DNA of 64,000 nucleotides from Eublepharis macularius (taxonomy: Eukaryota > Chordata > Lepidosauria > Squamata > Eublepharidae), in assembly GCF_028583425.1 (NCBI RefSeq), contig NC_072794.1, positions 23,743,232 through 23,807,231 on the forward strand, read 5' to 3'. Every line of letters begins with the position of its first letter. Within the stretch, counting starts at the first letter, position 1. Of the stretch, positions 52,126 through 63,925 are shown piece by piece. The position numbers were made by a program, and so were the translations under genes. The notes beneath the pieces are model-generated. The model made no database searches. It saw only the letters and a program-made list of their open reading frames with translations, and was not told the origin of the DNA.

Positions 52126-54553
52126 CGTGGGCACGTGTGAACGCTGCAAAGAGTTCCCGGAAATCCAAACCCCTTGTAAGCAAGGGAGGATTTGCCATTG
52201 ACGTCAAGGAAACTTGCTTACCGGCTGAAGAGCTTGCAGAGACGAGGACTGGGCTGGCGAACCTTTCCCTCTTCAACGGGCTCCTGGAAACTAGAAGGTC
52301 GGTTTTGCTTCCGGAGGCGGCTGGAAAAATATCTCAAGCAGCGGGGTGTGAAGCGGAGATGCCTGCAAAACGGGGGCAGTTGGCGACCAGGCCTTGGATC
52401 TGTCGCTCCTTCCGGACGCATTCTGAGAATAAATCTTTGGTGGAATTTAAATCTTGCCCGCAAGACATCGATGAAGTCCACTCGACGGAATTAGGTAACG
52501 GGTGAAGTTAGGGGGAAGGGTATGCCCTGCGTTTCTTCGGCGCTGCGGAGTTCCCAGTTGCCCGTCAAACTAGCAAGACCGCTTGCCATAAAAACGGAGA
52601 TTCCTTGCCCGAGTCACCGCGAAATGTACGAAGCCGCCCGGGTGAGGCGATGGTGCTTTAACTGTGGGGAAAACACATTCAGTCCTCCGAGCACATTTCA
52701 TTGTCTTGGGTTACCCTGGCAAACCTCACAGGGCTGTTGTGATGGCTGAAAAGACTGCTGTGTTCCTTGGAGGAAGGCTGAGAGAGCTACCGCTCCCTGC
52801 TTTCCCGGTGTGTTTAGGATCTGTGGTTTCCACCGAAGATCTCTATCCAACCCAGCAAGGACTTCCTAGGCAGCCTGGGAAGGAAGAGGGACAGGATGAA
52901 ATTGACCAAAGAAACCGGTCAGACGCGCTCTGTCATCTTCCCTCTTTCCGACTGTTCTATGTACCACCGCTAACCGTTCTTGGGCAGGAAGGAGCATCTG
53001 ATATACTCCTTTCCAGTTTTTTTTTTTTAAAAAAACCTTTGCATTTAAGAGGAAATGGTAGCCCCCTTTTCGATTCCAGTTTATGAAATACAGATTTGCC
53101 GCTGCGATTGTACGCAAGAATTTTTTTTTACTTCTGGTGGGGAGTCTTTCTTGCCAAGATTTCTCTGTATTACCATCAACCCCCCCCCCCCGCCATTTTA
53201 TTATTCTGGAATAACTATAGCCCCATAGCCTTTCTTCTTAACTCGCATTGAAATTTGTATGTGCGTGGGGGCGGGGACGGCGGGGAAACTCATCCTTAGG
53301 CTGTTCTTAAAAACACTTATTTACTAGGATGTACATATCATTGATCTCCACGGGATGTTTTAGATTTGGTTTAAAGCCACCGCAGGGTAGCTAAAGGTGT
53401 TAAGAAGTCATTAATCCGGTCTAAGTGCCCCCTGAGACTAATAACTCCCCGATCTCGAACACATTAGGGCGTGGATAATCTTTTAAAAGCCCGTCTGTTT
53501 TAAACTAAGAATGGGGGACAATCCACTCTTTGGTTCGCTAGAACCCGCCCGGGAAGAATTCTTCATTCTTCTATTGCCAACGTTGCAACGCGGCCTGAAA
53601 ATTCTAGCGCAGGCCTCGAAAGGGCTTGCAAATACAAAACAAGGAGGCACGAATTAGTCTGTACTCGCGATAGAGTGGAAACCCTATGTAAGTGTGGATC
53701 CCTAGGAAGGAACACCCCCCGCCCCCAAGTCCCTGGTTCCCCTCCTTTCCGGGGAATTCTTCCTCCTTTCCATTTGGTTCTAGCCAGTTAATGGGGGGAT
53801 ACTCAGTTGGATACGCTCTCCGCAGTTTAGCGTTGGGGAAACTGCAGTCCGCTGTGCTGGTCTGCTACGAATTCTACATGAAGGTCTCATTCAAGGAGGA
53901 GGGACTTTGCTTTCCGAACATATTCCGCTGCGTGGCCAACATCTCGTTCCGAGGACGATCGCAAAACATTCTTAGCTTTCCGAGGACTGGTGCATCTTTA
54001 CTGCCTCCCTCCAGAAACTAGAAAGAGCGGGGAAAGGCGATGGAGTTCAGGCACTGTCTCTGTGCGCGCTGGAGCGCTTGTAAATGATGATGGAATATAT
54101 AGGAATCGGTCCGGAATAGCAATCCGGTTATTTTCCCTACCTGACCCACTTGTATTTACTGTGCAATCGTACGCAGGCTTCTCTAGCCTTGTCTGTTCGT
54201 TTCAATGGGTGTAGACCGTGCATAACCCTGCATATGGCTGCGCTGTAAATTTCCATAGATTTCAGTGGGTTTCGATTGGCGTAAATCTGCATAGAATTGC
54301 TTTATTTGCGCACTAAATATTTATCTGTGCTCCCCTTCACTCTCTATGCATGGGGGGGGGACCCTCAACAAAAGCCTTGTACAGTCCCGAGGAAGAGGAC
54401 CTTGTTTTCAAAGGTGACAGCAGCCTCACGTGACAGTTCGCCGCCTTTGAAGTGGGCAGTGGGGAGTTCTTCAGCCCAGTGAAATTGACCAAGGGAGTTT
54501 TTATCTGTTTTCTTTTATGCTTCCAATTCTATCGACCTATACGAAGCGTTTAG

Positions 54554-54579
54554 TCTCTCTCTCTCTCTCTCTCTCTCAA
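54554..54579 (+). repeat. (TC)n microsatellite
   Basis: About 13 TC units followed directly by a run of ten adenines. Confidence 0.9.
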
Positions 54580-56564
54580 AAAAAAAAGACCCTTGCATGC
54601 AAGATGAAACTGTCACCCGCTTTCGCAACGTGGACCTCGGGCGGGTCCAGTTCACCTTTGAATGGATAAACAGTTTCGCTCTGGCCGCCGACGTCTTTGC
54701 GCCGAAAGCCAGACTTCTCCGCTGTCTCGGCCCGCCCAGGTTCTTCCCCCAGACAGTCTCGGCTCTCGCTCGTGTGGCTGCCAAGGCCGAGATGTTCCAC
54801 CGGGCGTTTTCAGACGCCTGCCACGAACCATTTCGGACACGATTGCAGGCATGGGGGAGCCAGCCGATCTCTGCCAAAAATCCTAACAGTTAGCGTGTGC
54901 GCCGTATTGAACCATAGGACATGGGCTCAACCACGCTCTATAGGCGATATCTTGGCTGGGTAAAGGAATCACACTGTTGCCTGACACTAACCATGGAAGT
55001 GTTTTGGGACTTCTGCGTCCGGACACTCCAGAATTGAATTTAAAACAAGAATTGAATTTTAAAACTATCCCTGCAGGGAATTCTCAACGCAGTCTGCTTT
55101 GGCCCCTCCGTGTGTCAATCTAGGGGGACCGAGCGGGTTGCAGGCATAGTTCACCCCCCGCCCCCCAAACATCTCAGAAAATGTTTGGAGAAACCAAAGA
55201 ATCCCGGATCAAAGGAATAGAAAGTAATGCGAACGAGACCCGGAAGGAAATTTCTGCCAAGGCTTCCCCTGCAAAGACTTTGGCTTGGCTAGAAGGCCTG
55301 AATATGCGACTGAGTTTCGAGTCAAAGTGTTTTAAGTTGAAAAACAACGTGCTTAGCCACTTTTAGGCAAACCTTTGGAGTGCCACCGAGCCTGGCAACA
55401 ATCGAAAGAGAAATATTTGGGAATAAGGTTCTGGTACGAAGACCTGTTCCTCTGATCTCAGTCTTCTCTTCCTGCCGCTGCCCAAGCGCTATTTCTCTGG
55501 GCTTGGCACAAGGTTGCAAAATGGCCCAGCATCCTATTCCATAGGAGGAAAACTCCCCTAATTTCTGAAAGCGGGGGGGGGGGGACCGGACCCCAGCACC
55601 TTGCTGGGCCCCTAGTAAGTATGTCCTGCCCCTCCCATGCTTGGTCTCTGTAAAAGTCACTACTAGCAACGGTAGTCTCTGGACAACGGAGAATAGATGA
55701 GTTTCCAGCTCTGTTTGCGAAAGAATTCTGTCTAGCTCAAACGCTTGCCCGCTTTGTCTCACATCTTAGGGGAGTGGGGTGGGGGTACCATGTGTATCTC
55801 TTTTAGGATGGGCTGGTAATCCCTGTATCCTATCTAGATTATCTCTAGTGCAGGGCTTGAGGGCCAGGATCCAGAAGTCAAACCGGGGTGCAGGCAGGAC
55901 AACCTGTTGTTGGGACAACCGAGCCTGCTAAGCTCCATCGGGTGAGCAAACCTCTTTTCGAAAGTTTATCTAAGGAAGATTTCTGTCTAGCTCGGAAGTT
56001 CCTGAGAATACAATGAGATAACCTTGTCGCCTCAGCCCTTGCGCTACAAATTCAAATATAAGTGATGCCGTGTGTATGAATGCAGGGACATCCCGTGAAA
56101 ACTCCCCCGGCAGTGCTAGATCATATTTGAGAGGGAGGCATTCCCATCTACAAGAACGACTATTATCATTTAAGACAGTAGGAATCTGCCAGAGGCGACT
56201 TTAGTTCAGCAACGTCTCTTTGTCGCCTCCTCAGCCTCTTTTAGCTCGAAAGCCTATATAAATGGAAAGCTCGCTTGTGAACAAGGACAGGCCCAGCTTT
56301 CTCCTCGTTTCGATCCGAATGTTTTGATCCGATTCGCAAGGCATCCTCCTAGAGAACAGATGGAGCCAAGGCATAGGGTCGCCTGCCCCTCGGCCCTCCT
56401 CCAGTTCTGCCGGCTCGCTGAACGACTTGCATGGCTAAAAAGTTCATGTTTTCTAGATCTAGAGGATGCCCTCCCCCGCCCAGTCTTCCCCTTCCCCTTC
56501 TTACATTGCGGGTTTCACCGCCGCCCAGTCTCAGCGAAGGGCTAATAGCAGCCGGAAGAAACGG

Positions 56565-56830
56565 TGCAATCCTGGACCGAGACGATCCCCCGGCAGTTTA
56601 TTGATTTCAAGGGGCTTCGACTGGAGTAACTCTGCATAGGACCGCACTGTCAGTCGCCTTCTGCCGAGCTTACTCTCGAGTAATCATCCTTAGGAATGCA
56701 GCATCAAGCGTCAGGTCTAAGTTGCCTGTTAGAATCAAGAGGGAGTCAAAGGGCTTGGCATACCTACCTAGGATGGGAGTAAACCTATTATGCACAGAGG
56801 GACTTACCGCTGAGTAAATGCTCAGGGTTC
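56565..56830 (+). repeat. Cluster of short palindromic repeats
   Basis: GTGCAATCCTGGACCGAGAC, GGGGCTTCGACTGGAGTAAC, TTACTCTCGAGTAATC and GGGAGTAAACCTATTATG show two or three diverged copies side by side. Confidence 0.45.
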
Positions 56831-56934
56831 ACACTACAAGCGGAACCTCACAACCCATTTTACACAGACTCACACAAACCGCATATAATTTCTTCCACTT
56901 TGAGCCAGTCCTAAACAACTTATTTATGTATTTA

Positions 56935-57118
56935 TTTGCTTTACTGATACCCTGGCTGGGATCTCTGTTATATCCTCACAACATAGTCCTCCTACGCCTC
57001 TGTTTTATCTCATAACAACCCAGTGAGGTAAGTTAAGGGAAGAGTGTGTAACTGGCCGAAGGTTTCATGGCAGAGCGGAGATTCGAACCTGGGTCTCTCA
57101 AATCCCAGTCTGTCTCTG
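56935..57118 (-). mobile_element. tRNA-derived SINE, minus strand, PRRX1 intron 1
   Basis: ATCTCATAACAACCCAGTGA, GTGTGTAACTGGCCGAAGG and AGATTCGAACCTGGGTCTCT, AAATCCCAGTCTG follow the family order of 28085-28318. Confidence 0.65.
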
Positions 57119-58499
57119 CATCCCGGTTGGCGTTGCTTGTCCCGCGGATCCGAGTCGAGTTATTGAAATGACTCGCTTGCCGCCGGAGTTTAAAGCCCTC
57201 TTTGGTTTCCGGCGCCGGCGCCCTCTCAGAATGCTCAACGGCATTACAAATGCCCCTCCCGCGCTTTCTCTCGGACCGGATGAACGAATGCTGAAGAGCT
57301 AAAGATGCCCCTTTTCTCAGAGTGAGCCGGGCTGTGCTTAGGGGTAGACTTACACTGCCGCCCCAAGCAGACCTGTAACCTCCTAAATCCGTTGAAGTCA
57401 ATGGGTAATTCTAGAAAAGAGGAAGACCCCAGTAGCCCCTATAAGGGATTGTTTTAAATTCAATTCTTGTACTTCTGTTTAGGATGGCACTGTTAATCCA
57501 AAATCCTTTTTAAAAAAGAAAACGAAACGAACTCCAAACGACTCTTGCTGTCGCTTTGAAGTCAATGCGACCCCCCCCCCTTTATTTAGGTGTGAGAATC
57601 TCGGGATTGCAAATGCTATGGGGGCTTCCGCATCGTTCCAGATCCGGGCTGTGCCCCGTGTAAAATGTACAAACGCATCGAGATTTCACTGTAAGACGGT
57701 TAAAACGGCGTGGCTCTAGGTAAGGGATCTCTTTCTCGTTGGATTCCGCCGCGCGACTGTAGGTTTCAGTTCGGAGTCAAGCAGGGTCGCCCACCCCACA
57801 CCGGTCCAGTTGTTCTGAGTTTTATAAAGAGTCCCTTGGGGCTGTTTCCATCCCGTTTGCTTCTGAGCTCCGATGAGAAGCGCCTTGGAATGAAAAATGC
57901 CAGACCTGATCCGGGCCTGTGTAAATCCCATGGAGTTCAACCGGGCATAATCCGGAGTGAGCGCGCATCAAAGTCTCCCCCAAGCATGCTCCGCTGCTCA
58001 CTCTGGGTTGGAAAGCAGATGGGCAGAAGACGGCGGCTGCCCCATTGGTGCCAGCTGGGACTTGCCCCTGGACCCGAGCTGGGTTTTCCTCTTTGGCGGG
58101 ACGGCCCAGAGCTCCGTTCCCGAGTCACACGGCAGGGATGTTGTTGAAAAGCCTGGGAGCAAATTCTAAAGAAATATTTCCCCAAGTGAGGAGAAGATGG
58201 CTGGGGAAACAAACAATAATCCCTTTCAGTGGTGAATGAATGAAGATATCGCGCCCCCCCCCAACTCAGCTAAGGACAAAGCCATGTTAGAGATGAGGAG
58301 GGGGGCTTGAGGCTGAGATTCGCCCAGTGGAGGGCTTGATGCCCCCCTGAACTGCCAGGAGAGCCCGGCTGGGAATTGCAGCTTCAAGCCGCTGAACTCC
58401 CAATCTGGTTGGTCCTGCTGGTCCTATTGGACCGGAGGGATAAGAGATGGTACTGGACTCGCAGGATTTCCGAAAGAAACTCTCCCTTAAAAATCGAAA

Positions 58500-58910
58500 C
58501 CAGTTAGATTTACTGCCACGTACACATACACATGGAATATAATTTCCAACTGTATCACCCGCTTTTTTTAAGAGGGGGAGAGCTTAAAAACAATGTTGTT
58601 ACTATTGTTTCAACTTTGATTATTATCATGACTAATAATTAATATATACTAATAGCGTTCTCCAGCTTTATTTTCAAATCAATAATAAATGTTAATATTA
58701 TTAATAATAAAAATTTCCTAAACCAGCTGACCAAAACAGGAGGTGATATATTAATATCAATAGCAACGATATCATATTATTAATGGCAATACTACTAGTA
58801 GTAATAATAACACCAACAATATTGTACTTATATCAATGATACTACTGCTGACTCTGTCAATATTAACTGTAGTATTTGTGATGAGGGTGATAAATGTAAT
58901 AAATGGGAGC
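58500..58910. other. AT-rich stretch with ATA/ATT low complexity
   Basis: Dense TAATAATTAATATATACTAA and AATATTATTAATAATAA text. It may be a decayed microsatellite or regulatory AT-rich DNA, and sequence alone does not decide. Confidence 0.3.
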
Positions 58911-58961
58911 TTGGCCCCAATCCATCTGTAGTCGCCTGCGCATCTCTGTTCCTTCGAATGG

Positions 58962-59212
58962 AGCCAGTTTGGTATAGTGGTTAAGAGTGGCAGGACTCTA
59001 ATCTGGAGAGCCAGGTTTGATTCCCCACTCCTCCACTTGAAGCCAGCTGGGTGACCTTGGGCTAGTCACAGCTCTCTCAGGGCTCTCTCAGCCCCACCTA
59101 CCTTAGAGGGTGTTTGTTGTAGGGATAATGATAACATACTTTGTAAACCGCTCTGAGTGGGCACTAAGTTGTCCTGAAGGGCGGTATATAAATCTAATGT
59201 TATTATTATATT
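58962..59212 (+). mobile_element. Sauria-type SINE, PRRX1 intron 1
   Basis: Full head AGCCAGTTTGGTATAGTGGT, B box GGTTTGATTCCCCACTCC, AAACCGCTCTGAGTGGGC and tail AGGGCGGTATATAAATCTAA with ATT repeats. Confidence 0.88.
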
Positions 59213-59404
59213 CTAGAGGAGATCCTTTTCGGTGGATCGTGTCCTGCGGTTTATCTGTCAGAACAGTATGGTTGATTGCATTTAACACACGAGTAAAACA
59301 GCACGCTCCCCTTCCGGCCAGGTGCGAATCCATCTGAGCCAAAACCAGTTCTGATCCGTTCAGCCCTGAACCCGAAATCTGGGGCAGAGCCCGCAAAGCA
59401 AAGA

Positions 59405-59440
59405 GGGCGACACCGAGTGGGTGGGTGGGTGGGTGGGGAG
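59405..59440 (+). repeat. (GTGG)n short tract
   Basis: Five or more GGGT/GTGG units between 59416 and 59438. Confidence 0.6.
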
Positions 59441-59703
59441 GTCCCATTACCAACAACGGTTTAGGTGGTGTGATTGGCCAAGTAGCCCGAACCAGTCCTT
59501 GTTCCGCTGAGCCCGGACTTCTGTGGGTCCCGATCCATATCAACGCAACCGCTGGCAGAAGAACGCAGAAAAGGGCCGCCTTGACTTGGAAGAAGCCTAC
59601 TTAAAGTAGATGCAAGCTGGGGGCGAACTGGGAAATGCCACCCCTAGGACGCTTCAGGGTTCTCGAAGCTCGCCAGGTCTGATTTCCTTACTCGTTCTTC
59701 GGA

Positions 59704-59940
59704 AATCTAGTAAAGAGTCCAGTAGCGCCTTTAAGACTAAGCAACTTTATTGTAGCACAAGCTTTCGAGAAGCTTTCGTCAGATGCATCTGTCTTCGAGC
59801 ATAAGCTTCCGAGAACCATAGCTCTCTTCGTCAGATGCATCTGTCTTCGAGCATAAGCTTCCGAGAACCATAGCTCTCTTCGTCAGATGAATCTCTCTTC
59901 AAGCATAAGCTTTCGAGAACCATAGCTCTCTTCCTCAGAT
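59704..59940 (+). repeat. Foldback-family arm with three 52-bp tandem copies
   Basis: AGAGTCCAGTAGCGCCTTTA and ATTGTAGCACAAGCTTTCGA open the arm. A 52-bp unit starting CAGATGCATCTGTCTTCGAG is then repeated at 59780-59831, 59832-59883 and 59884-59935. The first two are identical and the third differs at a few positions. Confidence 0.85.
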
Positions 59941-60195
59941 GCGGATAAATGTCGGTAGTGTTTAAGGGGCAACCGGACTCCGCTACAGATCAGCAGGAAT
60001 TATCCCCTCTCGACTCCCATCACAGAAACCAGGAGCATGTCGCCCCTCTTGTTGATTTACTAGCCGAATAGAAGGATTCTCTGTGCCTAGTTGAGATGAC
60101 CTGGGCTGTGGAAGGAAATCCATCGAGTTCAAGGAAACGTGCCTTCCAGGGGGGAGGCGAACACAGGGTCGCAAGACCCAGTGGACGAGTGCTTT

Positions 60196-60655
60196 TCATA
60201 GAATCATAGAATCACGGGGTTGGAAGGGACCTCGAGGGTCATCTAGTCCAACCCCCTGCAAAATGCAGGAAATTCACAAATACTCCTCCACTCTCTGGAG
60301 GAATGAATGAATAATTATAAGGACTTTGAGTTTTGTTAAAGCATATATACATTTATTAAGCATTGTGTTGCGATGAAAAAGGCATACAATATACAATAAT
60401 CACATGCATTAATGTGGTAAAAACAGTTGAGTATTTTTTCTCTCCCTTGAGGGTTCCTCTTTATTTTTGCCGTGCCCAGAAAATGGCAAAACTCCATCAG
60501 GATCCCTGGCCAAACTGACCTGGGGAAAATTGCTACCTGACTCCAAGGTTGCGATCGGCCTTACCCTGGGCATGTAAGAAGAGGCCACGAGAACTAAGCA
60601 CTACTTTTCCTGCCAAATCTAAACAAGTGTCCCTGGTAGTAAAATTTGGGGACCT
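60196..60655 (-). mobile_element. CR1 LINE 3' end, minus strand, with inner insertion
   Basis: The classical CR1 terminus reads ATCATAGAATCACGGGGTTG, GAAGGGACCTCGAGGGTCAT and CTAGTCCAACCCCCTGC. The UTR continues after about 60440 with CCCAGAAAATGGCAAAACTC, AGGATCCCTGGCCAAACTGA and TACCCTGGGCATGTAAGAAG. The AT-rich 60300-60440 piece does not belong to CR1 and is probably another insertion. Confidence 0.85.
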
Positions 60656-60754
60656 AAATTTCTTCTAAACTGGCTCCCTTTCTAAAACGAGAATAAGAGA
60701 GGCTGGGAGCCGTTCGAAGCTACTAGCCGCATCGGTTCAGCGGAACCTCCATGT

Positions 60755-60967
60755 GGCGGTGGTGGAGAGTGCCCTCAGGTCATAGCTGACGTATGGTGAC
60801 CCCTGCTGGGTTTTTCAAGGCAAGAGGCTAACAGAGGTGGTTTGCCCTTGCCTGCCTCTGCAGCCCTGGTCTTCGTTGGAGGTCTCCCATCCAATTACTG
60901 ACCAAGGCCAAGGCTTAGTTTCCGAGATCTGACGAGATCAGACTCACCTGCGTTATCTAGGTCAGGG
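60755..60967 (-). mobile_element. 5S-rRNA-derived SINE, minus strand
   Basis: Reversed 5S-like sequences AGATCTGACGAGATCAGACT, GTTGGAGGTCTCCCATCCAA and TTACTGACCAAGGCC, with the SINE body GAGGTGGTTTGCCCTTGCCT and ACCCCTGCTGGGTTTTTC. It is more complete than the copy at 35126. Confidence 0.8.
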
Positions 60968-61085
60968 CAGAACCTCCACGTACAGAAACAGTATACCATA
61001 GAGTACCATATCCTGAGAAGCAACGGCAGGAGATGGCAGTCACCGACTTTTATTGCTCTGCCTCTGCACTTTTTAGAAGAAAGTG

Positions 61086-61310
61086 GGGTATAATGATTTG
61101 AGTGCTGGATTAGGAACCTGGAGTTGGGGGTTCGAATCCCCGCTCGCCATAAAACGTCCTGGGCGGCCTAAGGCCAGTCACACACTCGCAGCCTAATCAA
61201 CCTCACGAGGTTGTTGTGACGATTAACTAGAGAAGGGCAAAACCTCTGAAGCTCCTTCAGGAAAGAAAGCAAACGCTTATCTCCTTTTATCATCTTTACA
61301 ACAGCAGCCC
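61086..61310 (+). mobile_element. Diverged tRNA-derived SINE
   Basis: GATTTGAGTGCTGGATTAGG, GGGGGTTCGAATCCCCGCTC (B box), CCAGTCACACACTCGCAGCC and ACGAGGTTGTTGTGACGA. Confidence 0.6.
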
Positions 61311-61579
61311 TATGAAGTAGGTTTGGTTGATGTGGGAAGGGGACGAAATAAAAACCACTGGCCTCGCCGTTCCTTTGGCCTGATCCGGAATGGGTTTTCC
61401 TTAGAAAAGAGCCAGAGGTTTCCCCTGAACTCCAGTGGAAAGAAAAAGAATCGGGTCGGGGAGAAAAATCAGCTCGATAAACTGTCAGCGTTTTGTCCGA
61501 GGAGGAATTCGGAAGCTCAAATTTTTAAAAAGAAACTTTAAGGGATTTTTCAAAAGAGAAACAGATCCAGAAGAATTAA

Positions 61580-61727
61580 CTGTGTTAGTCTGTAGCTGCA
61601 AAACAGTAAAAAGTCCAGTAGCACCTTTAAGACTAATCAATTTCACTGAGGCATAAGCTTTCGAGAACCACAGCTCTCTTCGGCTAAGCTGGTTAGCCTT
61701 AAAGGTGCTACTGGACTTTTTATTATT
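61580..61727. mobile_element. Foldback element, CAGTAGCACCTTTAAG family
   Basis: The left arm AAAAGTCCAGTAGCACCTTT from about 61608 and the right arm AAAGGTGCTACTGGACTTTT ending about 61721 are exact complements over 20 bp and more. GCATAAGCTTTCGAGAACCA lies in the centre, preceded by TGTGTTAGTCTGTAGCTGCA. Confidence 0.8.
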
Positions 61728-62884
61728 TAAAAAGAAAGTCCTGCTTGTCCACACATTCGCTGACTTGATTTTTACCACTTAATCAGTTCGCTGTTAACAA
61801 AGGGTGACAACAGATGTTCTCATCCGTGCCTCTTGTGACTCTAAGTAAATCCATCATTTATTTGTTTCTTGGGGAAAGAAGTCTTGCCTTCCCCCTTCGC
61901 CATTACCCCTAAAACAGTGGAGGTAAGAGGCCCTCCAGGCCACTGTAGAAACTCTTTCCACCGGAGGGCTTCCCTGTGACCCGGCTCGCACCCAGCGGAC
62001 TAGCCCCTCTGCCTAGAGCGGAGCCCCCCCTGGAGGAGTCTCGGAGGCGACGGCCGCTCTCGGTAGGAAATCGAATGAAGCCCGGGAACAGGTTCTGAAT
62101 CCCAGCAAACCTGGTTAGAACCCCGTCTCCGGGCTTCAAGCGGCGGTCTTGCCCCGCTTTACAGCAGCGCCCCCCAAACGCACACTGCTGGAATTCCCAT
62201 TCATTTCAGCAGATGAACCCCCCCCCCCCACATACACACGACCGAAAATCGGTTGGGCTTCGGATTGGACCTTGCAGTGCAGACCTAAACAGCTATATCC
62301 TTCTTAAACCTATTAACTTCAAGGGATTTAGAAAGGTGTTGCTCTGCCTCGGATTGCGCTGCGAGATTTACAACGGTTCTCACAGACGGTTTTGAGGCGC
62401 TTTGGAAACGAATCGACTTCTTGCAGGACGTAGCAAATGTATCTTTATCCCCTCCCCGCAATTCTCTGCGTTGCTTATATCAAGAACTGCCTCTAGCCCT
62501 GAGTCGGTCAGTGAAGCCTTAGCTTTAAAGAGGGAGCGGTGGGGGACTATCGGGTCCGTCCTTCATGAAAGTAAAATCGCTTCGAGCGCATGAAAAGCGT
62601 TTCTGAAACGCGCCTGGAGCATCTGAGAACGATTCAGCCCAAAGCCTCCCATTGGAGGTGATATGGACGCTCCTAAGGTTTTTACTCTGCAGGAAGCAGA
62701 AGGGGGATTTTACTGGCGAGTAAACCTATCTAGACATAAAGACAGTCGTTCTCCAGTCTCCTTTCTCTAGAGAAGGTGAGCTTTGGAAAATCATGTTTGT
62801 TAATTTTTTTTAAAAAAGTAAGAGTTCTTCTGTCATATTAACAAGGGGAGGCAAGTAAGGAGGAGGCACCGTCCGTAACACATT
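61728..62884. other. PRRX1 intron 1, no distinct feature
   Basis: A C-rich run near 62219 and a diverged short repeat near 62655-62735 are visible. Otherwise nothing recognised. Confidence 0.35.
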
Positions 62885-63115
62885 TCCTAGCAAGTAATCC
62901 TACTGACTGCAGTGGGGTCCTTAGATCACAGTCTTAATGGGTGCACTGATAAAAAAGGAGGCTGCCCTTCTGTGAACACCAGTCTTGGAAGTAAACCTCA
63001 TTGATTTCGGCTAAAGGCAAGGTCGTCTTAGGGAAGAATCTTGAGCAGGTCTACTTGGAAGCAAGTCCCATTGTATGCACTGGGGCTCGCTTCCAGGAAA
63101 GTGTTATGTGGGGGT
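62885..63115. repeat. Cluster of short palindromic repeats
   Basis: AGTAATCCTACTGACTGCAG, GGAAGTAAACCTCATTGATT and GGAAGCAAGTCCCATTGTAT indicate two or three adjacent copies. Confidence 0.45.
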
Positions 63116-63125
63116 TGCAAGGAGA

Positions 63126-63240
63126 CAGGAGTCTTGTTTAAACAGGAGCCCTGTGGCGCCTTGAAAACCAACTGGCCTAAGTGTTGCGGCCAGAACTCAC
63201 TTCGTCAGATGTCCAAAGTGTACATTCACAGCAGAGGTAT
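63126..63240 (+). mobile_element. Diverged foldback-family arm
   Basis: GGAGCCCTGTGGCGCCTTGA, AAACCAACTGGCCTAAGTG and CCAGAACTCACTTCGTCAGA parallel the family at 61580. Confidence 0.5.
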
Positions 63241-63559
63241 TTATGCCTAAAGTTACAAGCAACCGAAAGGCGGCAGCTGAGCGATGTTAGAGACCAGTCA
63301 GAAAGTATAACCAGTCCAAAAGGAATCAGGGCACTCAGCGTGTATGTAACTCCTAACCGTAGCAATAACGTTGTCAGATCTAATCAGGCAGGGAAAGCGC
63401 AGTGGAACACTGGGTCAGAAAAACGGATTTAAGGTCTGTAAAGGGCCTTAAGGTGTTTGATTTTGCATGTAGAGGGCCCTCATGAGGAAGACATTTAAAT
63501 TGCTATGAATATTTTTTTAAAAGCAGGGTTATAAGACTCTGAAATGCAGAAAATTGAGG

Positions 63560-63830
63560 GAGAGCTGTGAAAGTCCGATGTGATCAAGAAAATGCAGAGG
63601 CCATTCCCAAATGTCCTGTAATTCACAACGTGGGTTTGCTAAGCTAGTTAGCTCTGAGGAGTCCTGGGTATAAGAAGATTGCCAGTGGGGCTGGATGAAA
63701 ATGCCCTGTCCCTTTAATACAAGGTTAGCAAATGCAAATAGGAGCCTGAAGCCTAAAGGACATCCCATTAAGCCTCTGTTAAAAGGGGCCAGGACATTTT
63801 TCTCCACATCTGTTGGGCAACCCTATTTGA
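63560..63830 (-). mobile_element. Diverged DNA-repeat, minus strand
   Basis: CCTTTAATACAAGGTTAGCA, ATCCCATTAAGCCTCTGTTA and AAAGGGGCCAGGACATTTTT resemble segments at 6675-6715 and 25725-25760. Boundaries uncertain. Confidence 0.4.
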
Positions 63831-63842
63831 GAGATGGCCACC

Positions 63843-63925
63843 TGAGGCACATTTAACTGGGAGTAAGTCCCATTGAATAGGATGGAGCTTACGTTTGAGT
63901 AAACATGCGTAGGATTGCCTGTGTG
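63843..63925 (+). repeat. Short palindromic interspersed repeat
   Basis: AACTGGGAGTAAGTCCCATT, GAATAGGATGGAGCTTACG and TGAGTAAACATGCGTAGGAT form the best-preserved copy of this family in the intron. Confidence 0.55.
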
